Of a stretch of DNA of 64,000 nt, positions 28,022-40,496 are shown in pieces. Numbering within the stretch: the stretch's first letter is position 1; every line of letters begins with the position of its first letter. The position numbers and the translations under genes were made by a program. The stretch spans positions 1 through 64,000 of the forward strand of contig JAHJHT010000008.1 of assembly GCA_018823835.1 (NCBI GenBank). The letters run 5' to 3'. Source of the DNA: Alphaproteobacteria bacterium (GTDB taxonomy: Bacteria; Pseudomonadota; Alphaproteobacteria; Rhizobiales; Rhizobiaceae). The notes beneath the pieces are model-generated. The model worked only from the letters and a program-made list of their open reading frames with translations, was not told where the DNA came from and searched no databases.

Positions 28022-28780
28022 TCAGTCGCCCGCGACGAAAAACGCCCAGCTGCCTTCGGGCGTAATGCCGACGCGGTAGAAGATGTAGGTCCCGAAGGCC
28101 TTCATGTCCTCGTAATCGCCCGCCGTGACGATCTTGAACAGTTCGACCCGCTGGCGTGGATCGAGCCGGTCGAGCGGAATGCCAAAGAAATAGGGCCATA
28201 CATAAAGTTCGTTTGGCGTGCCGGGGTCGAGCTTGACGAAGCCCGCATCCAGCACCTCTTCCATTATCGCCAGGATTTCCTGGCCTTCCGCATCGCCCGA
28301 AAGGGTTTTCAGGAATTCGATGGGGTCGCCCTCGACGCCGCCGAAGGAAAGCTGAGTCGCGCTGTCGCCCATGCCGATCAGCGGTCGCAACCGCTCGATC
28401 TCGCCGCTGCGCGCCGCTTCGACGATCAGGTCGTGCATGCGCCGCACCGGTTCTGGCAGGCGGTCGAGGTTGTAGATTATTTCCGGCAGCGGGCTGTCTT
28501 CGTCGATCGACGGCCGCGCAATTTCCGCCGGCATTGTGCCAGGAGAGTTCGGTTCGCCGGTTGACGATGTGCCGGGGACGATCGGTTCAGGCGTCGGGAT
28601 CCCGCTGCCCGGCAGCGTATTGGGGGATTGCTGCGCCGGCTGCTCCTCCTGGCCGATTTCGCTCAGCGCAAGAGCCGGCACGCTCAGTGCCAGCGAGGCT
28701 GTCGGCAGGATGGCGCCGAGCGCGACGATCCAGGCCATGGGCAGGGCGCGCCACTGTTGCGTGCTGAAATTTCCGACCAC
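28022..28780 (-). CDS. Conserved-looking secreted protein of unknown function
   Basis: A protein of about 252 residues that I do not recognise. It has a signal-peptide-like N-terminus (ALPMAWIVALGAILPTASLALS), a Pro/Gly/Ser/Thr-rich linker (about 40-80) and a folded C-terminal domain from about 90, with EPVRRMHDLIVEAARSG and DYEDMKAFGTYIFYRVG. The GTG at 28780 is chosen because GGAG lies 8 nt upstream; a TTG at 28837 would spoil the signal sequence. It is convergent with the amidohydrolase, with four bases between stop codons. Confidence 0.7.
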   Translation of the reverse strand: MVGNFSTQQWRALPMAWIVALGAILPTASLALSVPALALSEIGQEEQPAQQSPNTLPGSGIPTPEPIVPGTSSTGEPNSPGTMPAEIARPSIDEDSPLPEIIYNLDRLPEPVRRMHDLIVEAARSGEIERLRPLIGMGDSATQLSFGGVEGDPIEFLKTLSGDAEGQEILAIMEEVLDAGFVKLDPGTPNELYVWPYFFGIPLDRLDPRQRVELFKIVTAGDYEDMKAFGTYIFYRVGITPEGSWAFFVAGD

Positions 28781-28853
28781 TGTCTTGTCTCCGGCGGTGT
28801 TGATTCTTTGTTGGTTTTCGCACCGCGCGATGAACAATCGGTTCTCCGCCGGA

Positions 28854-29111
28854 CTAGTGCCTGGACTGATCCGGCGCGAACTCTCCGGCGATCACCCTGT
28901 CGCGCGTTCGTTCGATGAGCGCCAGCGCCGCATCCTCGCCGCTGCTGCGCAGGAATTCGCAGAGCGCGATCGTCAACGCGGCTTCGGCGATGATCTCGGG
29001 TTCGATGCCGGCAGACAGGCCCTCGGCCCAGGCTTCGTTGTGATTTTCGACGGCGGTCAGGCGCTTTTCTTCCCTGACCAGTGCGTCGAGATCGGTAACG
29101 CTGTGTTCCAT
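28854..29111 (-). CDS. Small hypothetical protein
   Basis: An 85-residue, probably cytoplasmic, acidic helical protein beginning MEHSVTDLDALVREEK and ending FAPDQSRH. I do not recognise the family. A GGGTGG sequence precedes the ATG at 29111; an ATG at 29132 is an alternative. G/C bias at third positions is consistent with coding. It lies between two secreted-protein genes on the same strand. Confidence 0.6.
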   Translation of the reverse strand: MEHSVTDLDALVREEKRLTAVENHNEAWAEGLSAGIEPEIIAEAALTIALCEFLRSSGEDAALALIERTRDRVIAGEFAPDQSRH

Positions 29112-29246
29112 ACTCGAAATCCACCCCTTCAAGCCGGGACCGACGACGTCGGACCAACTTGATCAATCCCTTTAATGTCCCATTAAGATTCCTACCACAC
29201 CTGATCGGCGATGTACGCTGGCTTTGCGGAAAAAGTTAACCCCGGC

Positions 29247-29624
29247 TTAATTTCCGTAGCGGGCTGCGAGTTCGCGCGCCAGCGTTTCGCCCTCGACGGT
29301 ATACCGGCCGATCGCCTCGGTCGCCGAGGCGGTGCAACTCGTATAGGTACCCTCGAAGGAGCGGTAGCCGCGGTTGAAATTGGCGACGAATCGCGCGCGC
29401 CTTTCCTCGTCGGGATTCTCGGCCGCCAGCAGCCGTTCCATCAGCCCGCGCCACTGGTCGCCCTTCTCGCCACACAGGTTGCGCAGGAAGTGCAGCGACC
29501 CCAGCACCTCGGCAAGCCGCATCAGCCCGGCATCGAACGGCTGGTCGACGGCTTGCGCCGGCCGCGCCATCATTAGGGGCGCAACCAGAAGGATCGCCAA
29601 TATCGTCGATCTGCCCCGCCGCAT
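29247..29624 (-). CDS. TIGR02301-type secreted protein
   Basis: A 125-residue protein with a signal peptide (RRGRSTILAILLVAPLMMARPAQA, cleaved after AQA) and a mature domain with LGSLHFLRNLCGE and FNRGYRSFEGTYTSCT, two cysteines likely forming a disulfide. This matches TIGR02301, a family described as confined to Rhizobiales and of unknown function. The ATG at 29624 starts the signal peptide. Confidence 0.8.
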   Translation of the reverse strand: MRRGRSTILAILLVAPLMMARPAQAVDQPFDAGLMRLAEVLGSLHFLRNLCGEKGDQWRGLMERLLAAENPDEERRARFVANFNRGYRSFEGTYTSCTASATEAIGRYTVEGETLARELAARYGN

Positions 29625-29694
29625 GACGCCTTGTGACGAAACATTTTGGCGGCTGCAAGGCGATTCTCCGCACCCACCTGCCTGCCGGCCACCT

Positions 29695-30105
29695 TCAGCC
29701 CGGGTCATTGGAATCGCCAAGCAGCGTGCGCCCGACCGCCAGCACCGATTCGAGCACCGGCATCCGCTCCATCTCTTCCAGCGTGTAGAAGGCGGCCGTC
29801 TCGGCATCGTCGGCAGCCACGGCCTCGCCGCCGGCATGAAAACCTGAGAACACCTGCAGGTCGTAGTCGACCGCGTCGCCGTCGACGCGCAGCATGACCA
29901 GCGGCGCCAGCGCCAGCGCCTCGAGGCCGGTTTCCTCCGCCAGTTCTCGCCGTGCCGCGGCCTCGAGCGTCTCGCCTTCCTCCACATGCCCGCCGGGAAA
30001 CGCGTAGTAGCCGCGCGATGGCGGCCTGGCGCGCAGCACCAGCAGCAGTCTGTCGCCGCGCCTCAGCGCGACCGAGACGGCGGGCCTGACCGGTCTTGCG
30101 TGCAT
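29695..30105 (-). CDS. Nudix hydrolase
   Basis: A 136-residue Nudix enzyme. The complete Nudix box GX5EX7REUXEEXGU is present, from GGHVEEGE through RRELAEETGL (about residues 38-60). The substrate is some nucleoside diphosphate derivative and cannot be specified. It is divergent from the YedK gene, with 114 bp between starts. Confidence 0.88.
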   Translation of the reverse strand: MHARPVRPAVSVALRRGDRLLLVLRARPPSRGYYAFPGGHVEEGETLEAAARRELAEETGLEALALAPLVMLRVDGDAVDYDLQVFSGFHAGGEAVAADDAETAAFYTLEEMERMPVLESVLAVGRTLLGDSNDPG

Positions 30106-30219
30106 ACAGTGTCGCCTTGTGCGGTGGCCGCGGCTGGCGCGGCTTGCAGTCGGCCGTCCTTATCGCCAGTTTGCGGGGCACGGATCAAGCAGGAACTCGC
30201 CGCAGGACAGGAACGGGCA

Positions 30220-30978
30220 ATGTGCGGACGCTTTGCCATCAACGCCACGCCCGACGAGGTCGCCGCGCATTTCGCGCTGGCCGATATCGAGGGCTTTCCG
30301 CCGCGCTACAACATCGCGCCCGGCCAGCCGATTCTCGTCGTCCTGCCGGCGCCGCCGCGCGAGCCCGGCTCCAACCGCCCGGCGCACCAGTCGATGCTCG
30401 TCCGTTGGGGCCTCATCCCCGCCTGGTCGAAGGATCCGGCCAACCTGCCGATGCTCTTCAATGCCCGCTCGGAGACGGCGGCCGAGAAGGCATCCTTCAA
30501 GGCCGCCATGCGCCACCGCCGCGCGCTTGTCCCGGCCTCGGGCTTCTACGAATGGCGCCGCGTTGGCAGGAACAAGGCACAACCCTACTGGGTCAGGCCG
30601 AAGGATGGCGGCCTCGTCGCCTTCGGTGCGCTGGTCGAGACCTATGCCGAGCCCGGCGGCTCGGAGATCGATACCGCCGCCATCCTCACGACGGCCGCCC
30701 GTGGCGACCTTGCCGCCATCCACGACCGCATGCCGGTGGTCATCCGGCCGGCCAACTTCGAGCGCTGGCTCGATTGCCGCACCCAGGAACCGCGCGACGT
30801 CGCGGACCTCATGCGGCCGCCCGAACAGGGTTTGTTCGAGGCGATACCGGTGTCGGACAGGGTCAACAGGGTGGATAATACGGGCCCGGAATTGCAGCAC
30901 CGGGCCGAAGTGCCGGCCGCGCGCGATGCGGCGGATCCGGCCAGGCCAGTCGAGGATCGGCAGCTGAAGCTGTTCTAG
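30220..30978 (+). CDS. SOS response-associated peptidase family protein (YedK/HMCES)
   Basis: A 252-residue SRAP protein. After removal of Met, Cys2 in MCGRF forms a thiazolidine crosslink with abasic sites in single-stranded DNA. Other active-site residues are the Asn in RYNIAPGQ, the Glu in SGFYEWRR and the His in IHDRMPVVI. All are present, so the protein should be active in abasic-site shielding. The ATG at 30220 places the Cys at position 2, which decides the start. Confidence 0.92.
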   Translation: MCGRFAINATPDEVAAHFALADIEGFPPRYNIAPGQPILVVLPAPPREPGSNRPAHQSMLVRWGLIPAWSKDPANLPMLFNARSETAAEKASFKAAMRHRRALVPASGFYEWRRVGRNKAQPYWVRPKDGGLVAFGALVETYAEPGGSEIDTAAILTTAARGDLAAIHDRMPVVIRPANFERWLDCRTQEPRDVADLMRPPEQGLFEAIPVSDRVNRVDNTGPELQHRAEVPAARDAADPARPVEDRQLKLF

Positions 30979-31000
30979 CTCCGGCTTGCCGCGCCGGGGC

Positions 31001-31144
31001 TCAGGAGCGCTTCGGCGCCTTTGCCTTCTTCTTGCTGCAGAGCAGTGCAGCGACGATGGCAGCGTTGCCGATCGGGCGATAGAGCAGGGCGAGCGGCGCG
31101 GCCGGTACGGCGATGCGGGCAGCTGCGCTGGCGGTAGAGGGCAT
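31001..31144 (-). CDS. Small membrane-associated protein, 47 residues
   Basis: A short open frame: a hydrophobic central stretch (AARIAVPAAPLALLYRPIG and AAIVAALLCS) and a very basic C-terminus (KKKAKAPKRS). An excellent AAGGAAG ribosome binding site lies 6 nt before the ATG at 31144, which is why I accept it. Unknown function. It is convergent with the YedK gene, 22 bp away. Confidence 0.5.
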   Translation of the reverse strand: MPSTASAAARIAVPAAPLALLYRPIGNAAIVAALLCSKKKAKAPKRS

Positions 31145-31623
31145 TGGTTTCTTCCTTTTGATCATCGGATCAATGTCGTTGCGGGGACGCTGCATTTGAT
31201 GGTCGATTGGGTCGAAAGCGTGGCCGCCCGCACAAGGCCAACTCCTGCCCCCAGTTGATGTTCCGACATGTTTAATAAAGTCTTTCGTATCCCTTTGCCG
31301 GCGGCGTTTCCGACCTGCTGCGGCGTTGCTGCAACAGTCACGCTAGGTGGCCAATGTATCCACTGCTTGCCTCCTCGATTCCGCTTCCCGTTACACGCCA
31401 TGCGCGTGGCACTTGACGGAACGGGCAGGGCGGCGCGATAAAGCGGCCATGAAAACGTCTTTCGCCATTTGTGGCATTTGCATTATTGGCTAGCGCCGAG
31501 CGCTGGACCGGACGTTTTCGCCTTTTCTCTCGACAGGACAAACGCCCAGGCCAGCAGGCCCGGCGCGGTCATGAAAAGTTTCACGCTTTTCGGCTATGGC
31601 CGTGACGGCGAAGAGGGAAGTTC
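31145..31623. other. Intergenic region upstream of cysS
   Basis: About 480 bp with no convincing gene. It has lower GC patches (TTAATAAAGTC near 31270, TTATTGGCTAG near 31490) suited to promoters for cysS (rightward) and the small protein (leftward). I see no tRNA, riboswitch or T-box-like structure. A GAAGAGGGAAG ribosome binding site just precedes the cysS ATG. Confidence 0.4.
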
Positions 31624-33132
<1,509 letters not shown>

Positions 33133-33160
33133 GGGCGGTCGAGGATACGCTGGCAGGACA

Positions 33161-33320
33161 GCGCCCCCCTCTGGCCTGCCGGCCATCTCCCCCACGAGGG
33201 GGGAGATTGTCCCGGATCAGCGCCCCGCTTCCTTTCCGTCTGTCGCGACTGGCGGCGACGACCCGGCCAGCCGATCTCCCCCCTTGTGGGGGAGATGTCC
33301 GGCAGGACAGAGGGGGGCGC
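33161..33320. repeat. RIME-like palindromic intergenic element
   Basis: A 160-bp element with inverted terminal arms of about 47 bp. The left arm starts GCGCCCCCCTCTGGCCTGCC and contains ATCTCCCCCACGAGGGGGGA; the right arm is its near-perfect complement, ending GGACAGAGGGGGGCGC with about three mismatches. Within each arm there is a smaller CTCCCCC/GGGGGAG hairpin. The sequence matches in style the RIME-type palindromes found in many copies between genes of Mesorhizobium and Rhizobium. It is non-coding and lies between cysS and the DUF559 gene. Confidence 0.85.
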
Positions 33321-33355
33321 CGTAGAGTGCCAACCGTTCGAACGGGCAGTTGACC

Positions 33356-33777
33356 ATGCCGCACACGCCCATCCCGCCCGCAAACCGCCGAAACGCCAAG
33401 GCCATGCGACGCGTCATGACCGATGCCGAACTGAGGCTCTGGAATGAGCTTCGTGCGCACCGGCTGATGGGACTGGGATTTCGCCGGCAGGTTCCGATCG
33501 CCGGCTATATTGTCGACTTCGCCTGTTCCGCCAAAAAGCTGATCGTCGAGGTGGATGGCTCGCAGCACGCCGAGGATGGCGGCGCCTCTGCGGACGCAGT
33601 TCGCACCCGCCGCCTCGAGCAGGATGGCTGGACCGTCCTCCGCTTCTGGAACGACGACGTCCTCAGAGACATTGACAATGTCTGCCAGCACATCGTCATT
33701 TCCGCCAGCCTTGCCGGCGCGGGCGATGCAGCAATGCCGGCGCCGTCTGCCATGCGCCCGAATAGGAGGTCGCTCTC

Positions 33778-33781
<4 letters not shown>
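33356..33781 (+). CDS. DUF559 (Vsr-like endonuclease fold) protein
   Basis: A 141-residue protein with the DUF559 pattern: AKAMRRVMTDAELRLWNELRA, the FRRQVPIAGYIVDF segment with an Asp, and KLIVEVDGSQH with Glu and Asp, consistent with a PD-(D/E)xK nuclease core related to Vsr. Whether it cuts DNA is unknown. The ATG at 33356 is preferred over a TTG at 33350. The stop overlaps the next ATG (ATGA at 33778-33781). It follows the palindromic repeat by about 35 bp. Confidence 0.85.
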
Positions 33782-36838
<3,057 letters not shown>

Positions 36839-36937
36839 CGGCGCGGCCAGCGCGGTTCTTGTTCCATCAACCGGAACCGCATGGACCATCAATGATTTTG
36901 CATGGTCCTTTCGCCTTCGGCGGCCCATATGGGGCCC

Positions 36938-37852
36938 ATGGCAACCGAATCCGCACAGCCGACCGACAATTCCGCCACGCGTGGCTTTCTTTTCGCGCTG
37001 TCGGCCTATCTGCTCTGGGGCTTCCTGCCCTTCTACATGAAGGCCGTGGCGCATATTCCCGCCCCGGAAGTCGTCGCTCACCGCATCGTCTGGTCGGTGC
37101 CGATTGCCGGCGCCGTGCTGCTGCTGCTCGGTCGCACCGCCGACGTCAAGGCAGCGTTCCGGCAGCCGCGCACGTTGCTGATGGCGGCGCTCACTGCCTG
37201 TCTCATCACCGTCAACTGGGGCATCTATGTCTGGGCGATCGCCGCCGACAGGGCCGTTGAGACCGCGCTCGGCTATTACATCAACCCGCTGGTCATCGTC
37301 GCCATGGGCGCAGTCCTTCTCGGCGAGAAGCTGAGCCGCCTGCAGGTCGCCGCAGTGGGGCTGGCGACGCTCGCCGTGCTGGTGCTCACCTTCGATGGCG
37401 GCGGCATGCCCTGGGTGTCTCTTGCGCTCGCCATTTCATTTGCCATCTATGCCTTCCTGCGCAAGACCTTGCCGGTCGGCCCGAGCCAGGGCTTTTTCCT
37501 TGAGGTGCTGATCCTCAGCGTTCCATCGCTGGCATACATCTTCTGGCTGCAGGCGAGGGGCGAGGGGCATTTCCTGCCTTCCGAGCCGGCCGACATCGCG
37601 CTGCTGCTGGGCTGCGGTCCGGTCACCGCCGCGCCGCTCATGCTCTATGCATTCGGCGCCAAGCTGCTTCGCTTTTCGACCATCGGCATCATGCAATACA
37701 TTGCGCCGACGATGATTTTCGTCATTGCCATCTTCTTTTTCCATGAGCCCTTCAGCACGGTCCGCGCCATAGCCTTCGGGCTGATCTGGACGGCGCTGGC
37801 GCTTTACTCCTGGTCGATGTTCTCGAATCGCACGTCTGCATCACGAAGCTGA
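36938..37852 (+). CDS. rarD: RarD-type EamA family transporter
   Basis: A 304-residue inner-membrane protein with ten hydrophobic helices forming two EamA repeats. The segment YLLWGFLPFYMKAV at the first helix and HRIVWSVP in the second are characteristic of RarD (chloramphenicol-sensitive protein). The substrate is unknown. The ATG at 36938 begins MATESAQPTD; an in-frame ATG at 36929 is also possible. It lies 99 bp after cimA on the same strand. Confidence 0.87.
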   Translation: MATESAQPTDNSATRGFLFALSAYLLWGFLPFYMKAVAHIPAPEVVAHRIVWSVPIAGAVLLLLGRTADVKAAFRQPRTLLMAALTACLITVNWGIYVWAIAADRAVETALGYYINPLVIVAMGAVLLGEKLSRLQVAAVGLATLAVLVLTFDGGGMPWVSLALAISFAIYAFLRKTLPVGPSQGFFLEVLILSVPSLAYIFWLQARGEGHFLPSEPADIALLLGCGPVTAAPLMLYAFGAKLLRFSTIGIMQYIAPTMIFVIAIFFFHEPFSTVRAIAFGLIWTALALYSWSMFSNRTSASRS

Positions 37853-37927
37853 GATCGTCGCGCGCTACGGATGGAAATGCTTCCGAGATACGTTAGTGTT
37901 GTCGTAAGCCCACCCAGGAGAAGCCAT

Positions 37928-38458
37928 ATGAAGCGTACTTTCCCGAAATTCCTGGCTGTCGCCTTTCTGGCGGCGCCGCTGCTGGCGACACCCGTTCATG
38001 CCGCCGGCGATGGCAGCAGTTCCGATACGCCGAAATGTTCCGGCGGCAAGGTCTGGGACAAGGCGAAGAAGAAGTGCGTCGACCCGCAGCGCGGCATGAT
38101 CGACGACGACAGCATCTACGAGACCGGTCGCGACCTGGCCATGGCTGGCCGTTATGGCGAGGCGATCACCGTCCTCAGCCTGGCGTCCGACAAGTCGGAC
38201 CCGCGCATCCTGAACTATCTCGGCTACTCGCACCGCAAGGCGGGCCGCGTGCTGGTCGGCCTCGGCTATTATCGCGAGGCACTGATCCAGGATCCCGATT
38301 ACACGCTGGTGCGCGAATATATGGGCGAGGCCTATCTGCAGAACGGCGACGTGCAGGCGGCCGTAGAGCAGCTCGGCGAGATCGAGAAGCGTTGCGGCAA
38401 GGGTTGCCGCGAATACACGCTGCTCGCCGAACAGATCGACGCCTACCGCAAGAGCTGA
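37928..38458 (+). CDS. Secreted tetratricopeptide-repeat protein
   Basis: A 176-residue exported protein. The signal peptide KRTFPKFLAVAFLAAPLLA ends at about VHA. A short Cys-containing motif follows (KCSGGKVWDKAKKKCVD), then TPR-like helices (SIYETGRDLAMAGRYGEAI, ILNYLGYSHRKAGRV, YMGEAYLQNGDVQAAVEQL). A late Cys pair (KRCGKGC) may form disulfides. An AGGAG site lies 8 nt before the ATG. Role unknown, probably a periplasmic scaffold. Confidence 0.82.
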   Translation: MKRTFPKFLAVAFLAAPLLATPVHAAGDGSSSDTPKCSGGKVWDKAKKKCVDPQRGMIDDDSIYETGRDLAMAGRYGEAITVLSLASDKSDPRILNYLGYSHRKAGRVLVGLGYYREALIQDPDYTLVREYMGEAYLQNGDVQAAVEQLGEIEKRCGKGCREYTLLAEQIDAYRKS

Positions 38459-38478
38459 CCTTTACGGATCGGAACGCG

Positions 38479-38502
38479 CGGCCGGGCCCTCGGGTCCGGC
38501 CG
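38479..38502. terminator. Hairpin between convergent genes
   Basis: CGGCCGGGCC (38479-38488) and GGTCCGGCCG (38493-38502) form a 10-bp stem with one G-T pair and a 4-nt loop, in the 63-bp gap between the convergent TPR and sugar dehydrogenase genes. The U run is poor, so it is a probable rather than a clear terminator. Confidence 0.45.
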
Positions 38503-38521
38503 TCTTGCGTCTGCGGGCTGC

Positions 38522-39673
38522 CTAGTTGGCGCGGCTCAGTCTGACGATGTGGCCGTCGCCCTCATCGGTCAGCAGCCAGATCGAACCGTCGGGCGCGACA
38601 TTGATGTCGCGGATACGCCCGAACTCCCCCTCAAAATAGCGGGTTTCTCCGGAAATCTGGCCTGCTTCCGTGCGATCCAGCCTGGAGACCAGCTGAAACT
38701 TCAGGGAACCGATCAGGAGATCGTCCTTCCATTCGGGAAACATCTCCCCGTCATAGACGGCCATTCCCGAGGGCGCGATCGACGGGTCCCAGTAGAAGAG
38801 CGGCTGCTCGTATCCCGGCGCCTCGGTGCCGACGCCGATCTTGCTGCCGGAATAGTTGACGCCATAGCTGATCACCGGCCAGCCGTAGTTCTTGCCGGCT
38901 TCCGGCCGGTTGACCTCGTCTCCGCCCTTGGCGCCGTGCTCGACCGTCAGCACCGAATTCGTCACGGGGTCGAAAGTCGCACCTTGCAGGTTGCGGTGGC
39001 CCTTCGACCAGATTTCCGGCTTGCCGCCGGCGCCGTCGGCATACGGATTGTCGGCCGGTATCGTGCCGTCCGGATTGATGCGCAGAACCGCCCCGGCATG
39101 GTCCTGAAAATCCTGCGCGCGGCTGCCGTCGCCGCGGTCGCCGGTGGTCACGAACAGCGTGCCGTCCGGATGAAACACAAGCCGCGAACCGAAATGATGG
39201 CTGGTTCCCGTCTTCCGCTCCATGGAGAAGATGACCTCGAGCCCCTCGAGGCGGGGTGCATCTCCGTCGCGGACAAGCCGCGCGCGGGCGACCGCCGTGC
39301 CGGCGCCGCCATCACCCGGTTCCGAAAAGCTGAAATAGATCAGCCCGCTGGACGCAAAGTCGGGAGAAGCGGCGATGTCCAGAAGCCCGCCCTGGCCGGC
39401 GGCGGCAACCTGCGGCACGCCCGACACGGGCGCCGACAACTGGCCGCCTGACAGAATCCGCAGCCGCCCCGGCCGTTCGGTGACGATGGCGTCGCCATCG
39501 GGCAGGAAATCGAGGCCCCAGGGGTGTTCGAGCTCGCCGCCAAGTGTCTCTGCCTGCACCGCGATTCCGCCGGCGTCCAGCGTTGCGGGTGCGGCGAGCG
39601 AGAGCGTTGAAGCGCCTGCAAGGGCAAGGCCCGCGAGCACGGTTTCCGACAATTTCCGTGTGATGTTCATCAT
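38522..39673 (-). CDS. PQQ-dependent sugar dehydrogenase family protein (YliI-like)
   Basis: A 383-residue periplasmic beta-propeller of the soluble aldose sugar dehydrogenase/glucose-sorbosone dehydrogenase family. It has a signal peptide (LAGLALAGASTLSLAAPA) and propeller motifs HPWGLDFLPDG, ERPGRLRIL, GGLLDIAASPDF, the catalytic-His region TSHHFGSRLVFHPDGTLFVTTGDRG, GHRNLQGATFDP and EHGAKGGDEVN. Ligands for Ca and PQQ appear conserved. The ATG at 39673 is used; a GTG at 39679 with AAAGGGA upstream is equally plausible. Confidence 0.88.
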   Translation of the reverse strand: MMNITRKLSETVLAGLALAGASTLSLAAPATLDAGGIAVQAETLGGELEHPWGLDFLPDGDAIVTERPGRLRILSGGQLSAPVSGVPQVAAAGQGGLLDIAASPDFASSGLIYFSFSEPGDGGAGTAVARARLVRDGDAPRLEGLEVIFSMERKTGTSHHFGSRLVFHPDGTLFVTTGDRGDGSRAQDFQDHAGAVLRINPDGTIPADNPYADGAGGKPEIWSKGHRNLQGATFDPVTNSVLTVEHGAKGGDEVNRPEAGKNYGWPVISYGVNYSGSKIGVGTEAPGYEQPLFYWDPSIAPSGMAVYDGEMFPEWKDDLLIGSLKFQLVSRLDRTEAGQISGETRYFEGEFGRIRDINVAPDGSIWLLTDEGDGHIVRLSRAN

Positions 39674-39986
39674 GGCCACGTAGGTCCCTTTCTGGTCAAG
39701 GCAATGGTCTGGCAGGGAATCGGCAATATGCCGCCCTTCGCTGGCGTGTGTCTGATCCCCTCGGTGCGACCCGGGATGAGGGGGCGGCCCGTTCCAAAGG
39801 CCTTCAAATCATGGGAATGAGAATTTTGCCGCCTCGATTTTTTGACGTGAAAATCGCTACAGGATTGCTATAGTGGCAGAAATTGAGGTGAAACGGTTCC
39901 GTTAGCCGACGCTGCCGGGCCGTTTTTATTTTTGCCCCGTTCGCCCGAGACCGAAGTCCGCAGATGGCGAGCGGCAGGAAGGATTG
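39674..39986. other. Divergent intergenic region, greA leader
   Basis: 313 bp between the leftward sugar dehydrogenase gene and greA. It contains TTGACG at 39842-39847 and TATAGT at 39869-39874, which are 21 bp apart and so not an ideal pair, and the hairpin described separately at 39891-39935. The section 39680-39800 shows nothing distinct. Confidence 0.4.
39891..39935 (+). terminator. Intrinsic-terminator-like hairpin in the greA leader
   Basis: AAACGG (39891-39896) pairs with CCGTTT (39920-39925). Inside it CCG pairs with CGG, and AGC (39904-39906) with GCT (39911-39913) around a CGAC loop. The stem is followed directly by TTATTTTTG. The structure lies downstream of a TATAGT element and about 52 bp before the greA start on the greA strand, so it could act as an attenuator or end a short leader RNA. 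Confidence 0.6.
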
Positions 39987-40466
39987 ATGGAAATGAACAA
40001 GGTTCCGATGACCGCGGGAGGCTTCGAATCGCTGAAGGAAGAGCTGCGGTGGCGCCAGCAGGTTGAGCGCCCGCGGATCATCGAGGCCATTTCTGAAGCC
40101 CGTTCGCATGGCGACCTTTCGGAGAACGCCGAATATCACGCCGCCAAGGAGGCCCAGAGCCTGAATGAGGGCCGGGTCAACGAACTCGAGGATTTCGTAG
40201 CGCGGGCCGAGGTGATCGACGTATCGAAGCTTTCCGGCGACAAGGTGAAGTTCGGCGCCACGGTCGTGCTCGTCGACGAGGACACCGAGGAAAAGAAGAC
40301 CTACCAGATCGTCGGTGACCAGGAAGCCGATGTGAAGTCGGGCCGCATTTCCATCTCTTCGCCAATCGCGCGCGCGCTGATCGGCAAGGCAGTGGGCGAC
40401 GCCATAGAGGTCAACGCACCGGGCGGCGCTCGGGGCTATGAAGTGGTAGAGGTCCAGTACATCTAG
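39987..40466 (+). CDS. greA: Transcription elongation factor GreA
   Basis: GreA stimulates RNA cleavage by backtracked RNA polymerase. The 159-residue protein has an N-terminal coiled-coil (about 1-77) with [14 protein letters not shown] near its tip, holding the acidic residues that reach the polymerase active site, and a C-terminal FKBP-like domain (about 78-159). The ATG at 39987 has AGGA 7 nt upstream; another ATG lies at 39993. In Sinorhizobium greA also lies next to an LPS core glycosyltransferase gene. Confidence 0.95.
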   Translation: MEMNKVPMTAGGFESLKEELRWRQQVERPRIIEAISEARSHGDLSENAEYHAAKEAQSLNEGRVNELEDFVARAEVIDVSKLSGDKVKFGATVVLVDEDTEEKKTYQIVGDQEADVKSGRISISSPIARALIGKAVGDAIEVNAPGGARGYEVVEVQYI

Positions 40467-40496
40467 CTCCAGCATCCTTTGGGGGGAGGCGATTTA

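Noticed and set aside
31145..31623. Search for a tRNA, T-box or other leader upstream of cysS
   Set aside because: No cloverleaf, T-box motif or terminator/antiterminator pair could be made out.
39842..39874. TTGACG and TATAGT as a standard promoter of greA
   Set aside because: They are 21 bp apart, too far for a normal housekeeping promoter, so I do not list it as a promoter on its own.
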